28,549 nucleotides of DNA from Chara braunii (GCA_003427395.1 BFEA01000126.1:1813414-1841962), one strand, 5' to 3'. Shown: positions 17,661-27,811, counted from the first letter of the stretch. Made by a program: numbers and translations. Notes: generated by a model not told the origin, from the sequence alone.

Positions 17661-17745
17661 ATCCTGGGCAGACTGCCGGGGTTGAGCCTCCTGATGAGTC
17701 GGTGAAGTTTGACGAAACAGTCTGGCACAGTCATGCTTATCCGGG
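17661..17745 (+). ncRNA. Near-complete type III hammerhead ribozyme motif
   Basis: All three helices and almost the whole core are present. Stem III: 17669-17675 (cagactg) pairs with 17718-17724 (cagtctg), 7 bp perfect. Stem I: 17678-17681 with 17687-17690, loop ttgag. Core: CTGATGA at 17691-17697. Stem II: 17698-17702 with 17709-17713 (three Watson-Crick pairs plus two G-U), loop tgaagt. GAAAC at 17714-17718. The one serious defect is the cleavage triplet, GCC (17675-17677) in place of GUC: the base that should pair with A15.1 is C. The helix open at both ends is stem III, so this is type III, the plant/viroid arrangement. Cleavage by this copy is unlikely; its ancestor was very probably active. 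The unit tail after 17731 is mostly lost. Confidence 0.8.
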
Positions 17746-17758
17746 GCGTGCGGAAGTG

Positions 17759-17759
<1 letters not shown>

Positions 17760-17820
<61 letters not shown>

Positions 17821-18080
17821 CTCCCCCCCCTGTCTGGCTCCTCCTCTGTATACCTGCGGTGTTGTGCCTGAAGATGTGGAGCGTTCCATTCACTATCGGA
17901 TTAGCGAGGAAATAGGTTAGTGCCTGCGGCTTGGCGAGGTGCTCCAGGTGCGTGCCTGTGGCTTATCGAAGTGCTCCCTCCTTTCCCCCTCCCTCCCTCT
18001 CCCTCTCCCTACCTCCCTTTCTCCCGCCCCGACCTCCCTCCCTCCCTCCCTCCCTCCCTCCCTCCGTCTCCCTCTCTCCC
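17760..18080 (+). repeat. CT microsatellite and CCTCCCT-rich tract
   Basis: About 28 CT units at 17760-17817, C-rich to 17830, then after 150 bp of ordinary sequence a ccctccct array at 17983-18080. Repeated gtgcctg-ggctt-g-ag segments (17920 and 17950) lie between. Open frames of Ser-Leu are artefacts. Confidence 0.9.
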
Positions 18081-18538
18081 TTAGCGGGTTTGTCCGTGAA
18101 GAGGTGGAGGGCTACATTCACACTCGGCCCCAAAACCGAATAGGTGGGTTTCCCCGGCGTATGTGACTTGCACCCGCGCTCTCTCTTCCCCTTCCTCCCT
18201 GCATCCCCCCTCTCCTCCCAGCATCCACATTTACGGCTGCAACTGCATTTTGTGTGGGGGTGCCATGTTGCAAGTGGGACTGGACTTCACACGGCTGCCA
18301 TCTGAAGGAGCAGGTGGGGATTATGCTGTGCAAGCAGAGAGGCAGGGGGAGAAGGAAGACTAGGGGGAGGTAAAGTGGCTGGTCATGCAGGCAGGAGAAG
18401 GTCTCCATCGAAATCTTGAGAAGCTGGAGTAGCAGGTGAAGTGCAAAATGGGTGGGTGATGATGGGGGGTCGGGAGGATGGGATTTGGTCGGTCAGGACG
18501 GGATGTGACGACAGAGGAAGCAGAAGGACAGTCACCGC
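18081..18538. other. Intron sequence, nothing recognised
   Basis: Apart from cattcacactcggccccaa (18115-18134), which resembles the left end of the MITE at 12720, I see no feature. Confidence 0.4.
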
Positions 18539-18694
18539 GATAGGGTGAAGCATGCAGTGTAAGTTTGACGGCGTGAAGGAGGTTATGGAAGATAGGGTGA
18601 AGCAGGCAGTGTAAGTTTGATGGCGTGAAGGAGGTTATGGAAGATAGGGTGGAGCATGCAGTGTAAGTTCGACGGCGTGAAGGAGGTTAGTGAA
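18539..18694 (+). repeat. Three copies of a 52-bp minisatellite
   Basis: Units at 18539-18590, 18591-18642 and 18643-18694, each starting gatagggtg-agca-gcagt and ending gaaggaggtta. They differ at only a few positions. Confidence 0.95.
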
Positions 18695-18928
18695 GAGGAA
18701 GACGTTGAGGAGGGTCCTAAAAGTCAATGGGAGGAGGATGTGGGTCGGAGACCCAATTTGTGGAGAAGGGGATGAGCAGCGTGGATTGGGAGGGGGGCAA
18801 TCAGGATGTGGGATTGAGAGGAGGAGGAGGTGGGAATGCCAGCCAATCAGGGTGAGGATGGAAGATGCCCAATCAGGATGTGGGATCGCGATTGGTTGTT
18901 TACTGGAGATATGTTTGGGCTGGCACAC

Positions 18929-19041
<113 letters not shown>

Positions 19042-19529
19042 GTAGATGCATACTTATGTAGACCCTGAATATCTCATTGACATGTCCATGTGTGCTGGCG
19101 AAGCCGCACTGGCTTTACTTGTACCATCTGGAAATACTGTGGAATCCATGGGTGGTTAACGGGCCAGCGTGACCTCTCTCTCTCTCTCTCTCTCTCTCCT
19201 CCCCCCCCCCCCTCTGTCTCTGCAGTATGGATACCTGCACACTTGAGGACTGTACTCTCGCTCTTTTTCTTTTTGGTATGTTTTCGTTTCCTCTTTCAGG
19301 ATTTTTACACAATGCGAAGTACTAGATAGCATGGTTAGGGAAGAATAAAGGGAAAGATAGTCTTCCCCTTTATTCAGACTGTTGGTGAGTGGCTGAAAAG
19401 GTAACTTGCTAAATCAGAAGTCTCAACAGAATCAATGACTGACCGTTGGGTGTTCTTGTGTGACTCGTTGTGTTCCTTGATTTCTGTTGGTGATTGTAAA
19501 TGAATGATTCCTGTGCAATGCTTCCGCAG

Positions 19530-19658
19530 ACCTTATCAATGTGTTTGAGGTATTCCTTCCTCAACTCTTGCTGTATCCGAATCCATCGGACCCGCTGAAC
19601 GGAGAGGCAGCAGCGCTGCTCATGCGAGAACCAGAGCACTACAATAACAAAGTGAGGG
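19530..19658 (+). CDS. Ubiquitin-conjugating enzyme E2 (UBC4/5/6 or UBE2H type), later exon
   Basis: After the acceptor cttccgcag (AG at 19528-19529) the exon reads two bases of a split Asp codon, then 42 codons: [42 protein letters not shown], and one base before the donor GTGAGT at 19659. This is the C-terminal half of the UBC fold just after the active-site region. [18 protein letters not shown] is almost the plant UBC4/5/6 sequence; animal UBE2H has an Ala and an Ile in this block. No stops or frameshifts. The next exon, expected to begin with a Glu-Tyr-like pair and carry an acidic tail, was not found before the retrotransposon at 21028 and may lie beyond the window. Confidence 0.95.
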
Positions 19659-20690
19659 GTGAGTGTGGCGATTTTATTGACAACCGGCTTGATCATTGTG
19701 CTACTTAGATGTGTGTTGAAGTCAGCAGTACTTTTTGAATCTTGACCCTTCCCTTGCCCCCGAGCCTCAAAACACACTGCCCGCCAAATAAACAAGAATC
19801 GACGTGGCCTTTCTTTTTGCCTGGCGCTGCAAGCCATTTTGCCCCCCATTAGAGCGAAGCCGAAAAAAATGTGAGGTGTGCATGCCACTGCGTTGGAGAG
19901 AAAAATGGCTGAGAATCGTACTGGTGGTTTAGATGACGGATTTGACTGCTTTGCGTGGGCGACGTGTGTGGAATTTCACTCTGCGCGATGAGTTTGGTGT
20001 CAAGGGTATGTTGTGCTTGAAACCAAAGTACAATGTACCCTTGGTTGGTGCCATGGTTTGCTATGGATACTTTGGAGGCAAGGGTATGTTATACTTTGGA
20101 TGTGCTTCGACTTTTAAGCCACAAGCACCTCTCCTAGGCCGACTTTTGCAACAGATTTGACCAGCAATGCATTCTTCCGATGAACAGTGCTACCGGACGA
20201 ACATGGGGGTGGCGCCTGCCAAAAAGAAGAGAGAAGAAAATGTTCTGCCTGCGGTTAGTTTCTTTTTTGACGTACAGTGCAAATCCGCATCAGGAAAAAG
20301 AGCCTCGGAGGGACTGGCAGTTTAACAGTGTTCGTCGATCCAGATGTATCGCATAGGGCGTCGTGTGGAGGTGCCGGCGGGCTGCCGTCCGCTTTTTGGC
20401 GGTGTGCAGTGCATGTCATTCGAAACAAGTAAACATGTCTCATGAACGAAGTCATGATAGGATCTCCATCTATAGACATAGCAAATCAACGGTGGAGGAG
20501 TAATTGATGTATATCCCCTCGATACGATGTATGTGGGACAAGATGGGTAATATTTGATTCATACTTGAGTTTTATTTAAGATGAGGCGCTCAATGTCCAA
20601 AAGCAAGCTAAGGAGTCGATTAGTGTGCCTTGGGTTTCTACCAACTGCTCATGGGGTGCTGATGTCTGTGGTGTGCATGACTTTTTGAAT
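19659..20690. other. Intron sequence after the second E2 exon
   Basis: No further E2 exon, RNA gene or repeat array recognised. A segment at 20036-20068 (cccttggttggtgccatggt, ttgctatgg) is an isolated copy of the CCATGG repeat that follows at 20695. Confidence 0.5.
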
Positions 20691-20694
20691 GAAC

Positions 20695-21027
20695 TACCTA
20701 CCTTGGTTGGTTCCATGGTTTGCTATCCATGGTTTGCTATCCATGGTTGGAACTCGTTCATGATTTGCTATTTATGGTTGAGTGAACTACCTACCTTGGT
20801 TTGTACCATGGTTTGCTATCCATGGCTGCAACTCAACCATGGTTTGAAATAGGGCAGAAAGGCCACTCGAGTGGATACCTTCCTTCCTTCCTTCCTTCCT
20901 TCTTCCTTTTCTTCCTTCTTCCTTCCTTTCCTTCCTTCTTTCCTTCCTTCCTTCCGTTGCCTACCTTGGTTGGTACCATGGTTTGCTATCCATGGCCGGA
21001 ACTCGACCATGCTTTGAAGTACGGCAG
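20695..21027 (+). repeat. Palindromic CCATGG repeat array with CTTCC tract
   Basis: Three diverged units (20698-20780, 20785-20858, 20960-21027) share taccttggttggtaccatgg, tttgctatccatgg, aactcgaccatg-tttgaa and a cggcaga end. Each holds two CCATGG palindromes about 14 bases apart. A CTTCC-rich pyrimidine tract (20879-20955) separates units two and three. The third unit ends exactly where LTR homology starts, so the LTR truncation breakpoint lies in this repeat. Confidence 0.8.
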
Positions 21028-22099
21028 AGGGCCTACAGGCCCCGTGACTGTTCAGCCCGAAAGCCTGAAAACAGGGGCCTACAGTCCCTGTGTCGTTTCA
21101 GACTAAAAATGGCAACAGCCTTTTTAGCCTGAAACGAAGGGCCATTTTCGGTCGTTCATCAGAACCACCGGCCCTGAAACTCAGGCACCGAACCAGGGTT
21201 TCGGGAACAGGTTATTCTTAGCCTGTTCCCCACACCAGCCTCAGCAGCTGCTGCAGCGCCAGCCCCTGGCACACTTCGGCATTGGCAAGAGCAGCCTCCT
21301 CAGCCTGGCTCGCCCTTCAGGCAGTCAGGAGGCAGGCCGAGGAAGTACATAGGGACTTCCCGTGCACTTCACAAGCAGGCAGGAGGCAGTTGTAGTCTTC
21401 AGGATTCGGGAGCAGCACTCTGGAGGGAGCGCTGCAGGGAGTAGTAGTAGCGTTAGCCTTTAGTCTTCAGCGCTGGGCGCAGTAGGTAGCTGTTGTCTCC
21501 AGCGCTGGGCGCCATAGCTAGGATAGCACTAGAGAGAGAGAGATTGGGCGGAGGCCTTGGGTACTCACCTGCAGCGCCGTTGCTCCAGCTTCGTCTTCGA
21601 GGTACCTGCAGCACAGCGCCAACATNGATCCAGACTCGACTTTTGGACTTCAGACATTACAACGAGGGATTATTTGGGACTTGTGACAAAGACTTGGTGT
21701 TGACGACATTCCCATCTCTCTCCCTCCTTTTGTCTGATTCCCTCCTCTTCGTCTGTGTATGTCTGGACCTGGCGCTTTCTTCCTGTGTACAGCGCCAGGC
21801 TCCTTCACACTTGGTGATGGATACGATGTATGTTTGGTCTGCATTCAAACATTGATTGGGCTAGTCATCAGCATTCTAGCATTCTGCTTCGCTATCTCTT
21901 GCTACGTGAATGAGGTCAGTCCCGGTCAGGTCAGGACTTGTATCTAAATCTTCCACTGCACTATTCAGCACCATTTTGTACGTATGAGAATGCACATTGC
22001 TCGTTGAGATTCTACTTGCACTGCATTGTCCATTCAGTCCTTTTTATCACATTGCGGATCCTCGGTTATGATGTACATCGCTCATCTGAGCATGTAACA
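21028..22099 (+). repeat. 5' LTR, 5'-truncated
   Basis: Matches the 3' LTR from 27918 onward with about 14 substitutions in roughly 600 bp by eye. The LTR terminus is set by the 10-bp terminal inverse pair: the 3' LTR begins TGTTACATGC and this one ends GCATGTAACA (22090-22099). The first 93 bp present at 27825-27917 are missing here. Inside lie repeated agcctgaaa blocks, a 32-bp tandem repeat with two starts (21468 and 21500; three in the 3' LTR), a GA run and an N at 21626. The full LTR would be about 1.17 kb. Confidence 0.93.
21626..21626. other. Assembly gap (single N) inside the 5' LTR
   Basis: The N follows gcgccaacat. The window itself ends after gcgccaacat in the 3' LTR, the equivalent base. 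Contigs therefore broke at the same repeat position in both LTR copies, and a stretch may be missing or collapsed here. Confidence 0.85.
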
Positions 22100-22101
22100 G
22101 T

Positions 22102-22116
22102 TGGTATCGGTGCACC
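22102..22116 (+). other. Primer binding site, tRNA-Met type
   Basis: Two bases after the LTR end, tggtatcggtgcacc begins with TGGTATC, the start of the usual plant Ty3/Gypsy site complementary to the 3' end of initiator tRNA-Met. Ten of the first twelve bases fit the canonical TGGTATCAGAGC. The tRNA would prime minus-strand DNA synthesis. Confidence 0.8.
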
Positions 22117-23012
22117 GCACGTGAATCAGGACAACCTGATCTGACAGGTGTGTGGGGACTAAATAGCTGATTAGTCTTTATTGATTGATTAGAGCACATT
22201 AGTTAGACCCCAAAATCACGATTTTGACCTTACTACCGAAAATCGGATTTTTTTTTCTTTTCTTGGATTTTGTTTTGTCGCTATTCTGTTGTGGAAAATC
22301 GCATTAGTGCAACATTTGAAGTTCCCATTTTCGTTTTTCTTCTGAAAGTTCGAAATTTCGTTGTTGAAAATCCGGAATATCCTTCTTTTTTAAAATTTTG
22401 ATTTCCTGTTGCATTTCCCGTAATTAGAAATTCGGAATATCTTCTTTTCCGAAATTCGTTCTTCTGAAAACCGTACGGGAAATCCCTCCTGCAGGTATTA
22501 TTTTCCAAACTGCGAATATTCTCATCTGGGAAAATTCGAATACTTGTCATTTCTTTTCGGTAAATTTTTTGTTCGCAGTCTGAAGTCAGTTGCATAATCA
22601 TTTGCAGTCTGAATTCGAAATTGTTTTTTCTCTCATTGATCATTTCGAACTTCAAAGGAGGCCAGGATTTTTTTTTATTTTTTGAATTTGTTTTTGCAAG
22701 TTAAACTTTTCTTTTTTGATTAGTGGCTCCTTATCTGGGCGATTCTTCCCACCCACCCTCCCCATCTATGTTGTTGCCCCCTCTGGCCTTACCTTCTCTG
22801 CCTATCTCCGGGTACCCCCTGCGACGGCATTGGTGAGTTGCCACGTCAGCAGGCCACGTCAGCAGACTATGTCTGCAGGACACGCCAGCAGACCACGTCA
22901 GCAGGCCATGTCAGCAGGACACGTCAGCAGGCCACGTCAGTGGACAGAGCAGGATTACCACGTCAGAAGGCCCCCGGCCTGGTACATGCTGTTGCGGTCG
23001 CAAACAGCCGTC
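22117..23012 (+). other. Long untranslated leader of the retrotransposon
   Basis: About 900 bp between primer site and gag. The first 600 bp are T-rich with loosely repeated gaaattcggaatat-cttctttt blocks (22360-22460). The last part is GC-rich and holds the 13-bp array. The frame of gag stays open back to 22716 but has no convincing start there. Confidence 0.6.
22841..22944 (+). repeat. Array of eight 13-bp units with ACGT cores
   Basis: Eight consecutive units of the form ccacgtcagcagg, with variants (catgtc, cgccagc). The core CCACGTCA is the inverse of TGACGTGG, a typical binding site of plant bZIP factors and related to the unfolded-protein-response element. At least five units keep ACGT. 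Thirteen is not a multiple of three, and the array lies before the likely gag start, so a regulatory or structural role in the leader is more plausible than a coding one. Confidence 0.75.
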
Positions 23013-24511
23013 ATGGACCAGAGGCCCGGTGAAGCAGACGAGGCCTATCAGGCCCGGATGCTGACTTGGAGTACCGAGACAAAGAAACGGGCAGATGACG
23101 CAGCTGCAGCAGCGAAGAAGAAGGCAGAGGATGCCGAGCAGGCACGTCTGCTGGCACTTGAACAACAGCGCCAGCATGACGAGGCAGCAGCAAGGGCTGC
23201 CGATGAAGAAAGGAACCAATGTCGTGAGAAGACATTTAGCGGAGAGCAGACCTTGCTCACAATGGCAGCGGAATGGCGGACCGAGGTTGAGAATGGCAAG
23301 TTGGAGGATTGCGAAAACAAGATCGCTCTCCTCCTCTCGCATCTCACAGACCTCCTGGTTACATGCATTATGCAGCAGGAGGATATCCACAGCCTCGACG
23401 GCTCGCTAGCTAAAGTACAAGGCCGCCTTCAGCAGCTGGAGCAGCGACCTCTCGCCCCACCCGATGCAAGCTTTTCCAATACCGCCGATCGCCTTGAAGC
23501 ATTGGAGATGCACGTCGGCTCCCTCCAGGACGACGCACAGTTACAGCAGACCGCGATGCAATAGTTGCAGCAGCGGATCTGTACCACCGCCAATACCTCG
23601 AGTTCGGAGCCGCGCGAGATAGCTCCAAAGTTTGACGGGCAGGAGATCTTCTGCGACTCGATCAAGACAGATCTGATTCCATGGTTTCGGAAGTTTGAGC
23701 TCACGTTGCAGCTCCACAACGTCAAAGAACACAAGCACCACGCATACTTGTACTCTCGATCAGGGGGCGCGTGCCAAGCTTGGTTGGACAATCTTTTGTC
23801 CAAGTACGGAGTGGTAGCTGCCGGCTTGCACACCAAGGTCAGTTGGGATGATCTGAAGGCGGCGTGGCACAAGCGGTTCCAGGTTGAGCCGCCGGAGTTC
23901 AAAGCTATGGACAAACTCATGGTCTTCGAACAAGGCACGCTGCTGAGTACCGACTGGATCGCCGAGTACCAACGCTTGACGTCAGTCCCAGACATGTAGA
24001 TGGGCTTCAAAGCCATCCGCCATTACTTTATCTCAAGGTCATGTCCGACATTAAGCAATGCCCTGACTCACGTCGAGGACACCTTGACGACGATGGGGGA
24101 ACTTTTTGACAAGGCCGCGCAGATCATCATTACAAACAAGGAGGCAAAGAATTTGCGTTCGTCTGCGGTAGGCCCGAGCAGGGACCAGCATCGGCCAAGA
24201 GTGGCCGTGGTCGCAGCGGCAACGTCGTTGGACCAAACCAGCGAGGCTGTGTTTGCCAATGAAGGGGACAGACTCACAGCCGCCCAGGAAGGTGGCCACC
24301 CCGTAGAGGCCGAGGACGTGGCAAGCCGGAGACAAACACCCCATCTAGCCCCGGGCCCGGCGCAGCAGCTCCAGCCCCTTGGTCCCAATACGGCATCTTC
24401 GAGCAAGCCTTCAAGGCGCGCACGAGATTCCACTATTGCCTATGGTGCAACAGTGATCTGCATCAGACACTGGTCTGCCCATTGAAAGGCAAGGGCAAAT
24501 AGGGAAACTGA
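23013..24511 (+). pseudogene. gag of the Ty3/Gypsy element, degraded
   Basis: Gag forms the virus-like particle and binds the RNA. The likely start is ATG 23013 (MDQRPGEADEAYQARM). An Ala/Lys/Glu-rich segment (23070-23240) and a later heptad-like stretch (23400-23560) suggest coiled coils. The retrotransposon gag domain runs from about 23620 to 24110 (PWFRKFELTLQLHNVKEHKH; AWLDNLLSKYG; WHKRFQ). A basic GRGR tail and a CX2CX4HX4C zinc knuckle (24437-24478) close it. Breaks: TAG at 23562 and 23997 in the first frame, a frameshift near 24160, then TGA at 24260 and TAG at 24500 in the second frame. The final gag stop would be TGA 24509-24511. Confidence 0.9.
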
Positions 24512-24572
24512 GCACCGCCGAGAGTGACTCGACAACACTCTCGACACCCCCGGAACCGGTTTCTTCGCGAGT
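24502..24572 (+). promoter_or_regulatory. Candidate -1 ribosomal frameshift site between gag and pol
   Basis: The heptamer G GGA AAC (24502-24508) is in the X XXY YYZ phase of the gag zinc-knuckle frame and is followed at once by TGA. The -1 frame is open from there and reads the expected pol N-terminal part. After a 10-base spacer, an 8-bp perfect stem (24519-24526 with 24536-24543) has a 9-base loop whose ctcg (24528-24531) can pair with cgag at 24568-24571, making a possible H-type pseudoknot. GGGAAAC is a known slippery sequence in retroviruses such as FIV. A TAG at 24500-24502, plausibly a decayed CAG, would block the site in this copy. Confidence 0.5.
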
Positions 24573-27500
24573 AACCGACCTTCATTCCGAGGCGCACGCG
24601 GAAGTCAATAGTCCTTTTCTACTTTCTTTTGAGGACTATGCTGCCCGGCTCGTTCCTACGTTGGGTACTCAAGCTCAGGGACAAGAAGTGTGTGCGGTTT
24701 CTTCTCCGTCCGGCTTGGTGACATATCGTCTTCAAGTGGTGCTTCACGGGAATCGACGAGCGAGTTCAATATAGAGGTATTTGACCCGCTCACGTCTGAG
24801 GACTTTGCATGGCTTCCTCTCCCGACCACGGGCCGCTTGCCGGGACCGCAATGCGCAGCACTATGCGCTCATCTCCACACTTACTTATCCTTCTATGCAC
24901 CACCAACTTCGCCGACGGGAGAGGAAGTCGCGGTGGGGGACATCCTTGCGTATACTACCAAGGTGGCCCGCGAGTTTCGCACGCAACGGTACGATGACAA
25001 CAACGCTCCGCTCATGTATGTCCGCATTCAAGTTGGGCAAGCGTCCTGCAACGCTTTGCTGGATAGCGGCGCGTCTCGCAATGTCATGAGCCAATCCTTT
25101 ATGCAAAGGGCTGGCCTTGGCGCACAAGTTCGGAGGAAGGCAAACCCGGCGGCGATCAAGTTGGCGGATGGGAAAACGCAGCAACTTCTCGACCGTTACA
25201 TCGAGGCCGTACCGGTCTACTTCGCACCTCATGCATGCGAACTGGTGACATTCGATATTCTCGACACGGACTTCGACATCATTCTGGGAATGCCTTGGCT
25301 TGCAAGTGCGGATCACACGGTCAACTTCCACCGGTGGACTCTTAGCGTTCGCGACGCCTTCGGCGCGGAAGTGGCGTGTACTATTCCTCTACCGCACCCT
25401 TCGATTCGGTGCCAAGTGGTGACGGCGAAATCATTCAGGGCGACGTGCGCTTACAAGCAGCCGGATGAGATCGGCCTATGTTTCCTACGGACCGTCGCGG
25501 TAGCCGACGCTTCACCCACGGACTTGTCGTCGAACCCCCGCGTGGTGCGGTTGCTGGACGAGTTCGCCGACATCTTCGAGTCACCTACCGGTGTGGTGCT
25601 GGATCGGCCGATCTCTCACGAGATCATTCTTGAGGCCTGTGTCGTGCCACCGAAAGGTTGCATCTATCGCATGAGCGAGGAGGAGCTTGAGGTCCTTCGC
25701 GCGCAACTCGACGATTTGTTGGCTAAGGGCTGGATCCGCCCTAGCAGCTCCCCATATGGAGCACCGGTTCTCTTCGTCCGGAAAAAGAACAAGGATCTAC
25801 GATTGTGTATCGACTACCGCAAGCTCAACGCGCGAACCGTCAAGAATGCGGGGCCTCTTCCTCACATCGACGATCTTCTTGAGCGACTGGGCGGCGCAAA
25901 GTATTTTTCTAAGTTGGATTTGAAATCGGGATATCATCAAATCTCGATCCGACCGAACGATCGCTACAAGTCCGCGTTCAAGACGTGGTACGGGCATTTT
26001 GAGTGGGTGGTCATGCCTTTTGGGCTCACCAATGCCTCGGCGACCTGACCAATGAGTTTCGTGCAATGTTGGACCGGTTCGTGCTGGTGTACTTGGACGA
26101 TATTCTCGTCTATAGCCGGTCATTGGAGGATCATCTTGGACATCTTCGACGAGTGTTGGAGACGCTCCGCCGCGCCAAGTACAAGGCCAACCGCGACAAG
26201 TGCGAATTTGTCCGGCAAGAGCTGGAATACTTGGGCCATTTTGTCACACAAGAGGGCATCAGTCCGCTATCGGACAAGATTCAAGCCATCCAAGAGTGGC
26301 CGGAGCCTCGGAACGTCACGGATGTCCACTCGTTCCTTGGTCTCGCCGGCTACTATCAGCGTTTCATCAAGAGGGGTACGTGCTTGTCCACACGCGGGGG
26401 AAGGACCTTCTTTGCATACCGAGTGATCCTCACTTGCGTACACGGCTTCTTGGCGAGTTCCACGATGCTCCCGCCACCGGACACTTCGGAGTCAATCACA
26501 CGATTGGTTGACTTCGCCAGCGATTTTGGTGGCCCGGCCTTCTCGGCGACGTCACGCGCTATTACGAGTCATGCGAGGTTTGCCGACGCTGCAAATCTCG
26601 CAACCATCGTCCGTACGGCGAGTTATGACCATTACCGGTCCCATTGAGGCGAAGGGAAGCGATTGCCATGAACATTACCGGCCCGTTCCCCAAGCACAAG
26701 ACCGGAGTGGATGGGATTCTCACGGTGGTCGACCGACTCACCAAGTTTGCCATGTTTTTGCCTTGTCGCTATCATGCCAAGGCACGGGAGTTGGCCGAGG
26801 TTCTTTACGCCGGTTGGATTCGAACCAAGGGTTACCCCAAGGAGATCGTCTGCGACCGTGACACCCGGTTCATGTCCGATTTTTGGTTGGCGCTCATCAA
26901 GCGATGGGGCTCATCTCTCAAGCCCAGTTCAGCTCGCCACCCTCAGACCGATGGCCAGACAGAGAGGGCGCATCAGACCGCACAGGTACTCTTTCGCACT
27001 CTCATCCGCCCCAACCAGGACTGGGTTGAGCGGCTGCCGGATGTCGAGTTGGCCTACAACTCATCTATCCACCCTGCTATCGGGATGTCGCCCTTTGAGT
27101 ACGAGCACAGCTCGCCGGTCACTTCACCGTTGGACACTATTACTCCACGAACGGCCGAGAGCGACAACCATCTTCTTTTCTTGCGTCGGATGCAAGAGCT
27201 TCTTGTCAAGGCACGCGACCAGATGGCCAAGACGCAGCAGCGCATGAGCCAGCAGGCCAATCGCCAGCGTCTTCCTTGCCCATTCCGCGCCGGCGACCTC
27301 GTGTGGGTTTCCGCAGCGGAATTCAGCCTTGAACAAGACATCTCTCGCAAGCTCCTCCCGAAATGGATGGGGCCTTGGCCGATCGTAGCGCCTGCTGGGG
27401 ACGCACCCGAGGGACCTTCCTTCACGATTCATGTGCCCGGCCACTTGCCCGTCTACCCAGTCTTTCATTGCTCCAAGTTGGCTCTATACACGCCAGCGGA

Positions 27501-27705
27501 ACATATCGATTTTCCCGGGAGACGCTCGCAAGACCCACCTTCTATGGACGGTTTTCAGGAGGTCGGCGACATCATCTCCCAGCGACGCTACGGCAACAGG
27601 CCAACCGAGTATTTGGTGCATTTTGCATACGGCACACACCGAGCTGACCGTTGGTTGACCTGTGCGGAACTTCAAGCAACAGCGCCAGATGTTCTCGCAC
27701 GCTAA
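24503..27705 (+). pseudogene. pol of the Ty3/Gypsy element: protease, RT, integrase, chromodomain; RNase H deleted
   Basis: Protease: DSGA active site with Asp codon at 25062. Reverse transcriptase: [25 protein letters not shown], first catalytic Asp at 25917 ([11 protein letters not shown]), VMPFGLTNA, then YLDD at 26090-26101 in another frame. About 13 bases are missing at 26045, removing the Phe-Gln after the TNA block and shifting frame. After GYYQRFIK (to 26371) the sequence jumps to the integrase N-terminus, so RT connection and RNase H, normally some 200 residues, are gone. Integrase: H2C2 finger (26461-26592), catalytic set N-D-E at 26671, 26854 and 26962 with D-X35-E spacing; the first Asp is Asn. 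GPY/F motif near 27369; chromodomain about 27549-27690. TGA stops at 26509 and 26626. A frame change near 24690-24775 adds to the damage. Ends TAA 27703-27705. Confidence 0.95.
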
Positions 27706-27811
27706 AAACGTAAGATGCAAGGCAAGCCGGTCTCTTCGGCTCCACGCCGCGCCCGCGTCCAGGTTCCACCTTCAGATCGTCGGCTCCGCCCTCGCCCCGG
27801 CTTGACTTCAT

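Noticed and set aside
22716-23012. N-terminal extension of gag from 22716
   Set aside because: The frame starts with TTG, not ATG, and runs through the noncoding 13-bp array; ATG 23013 fits better.
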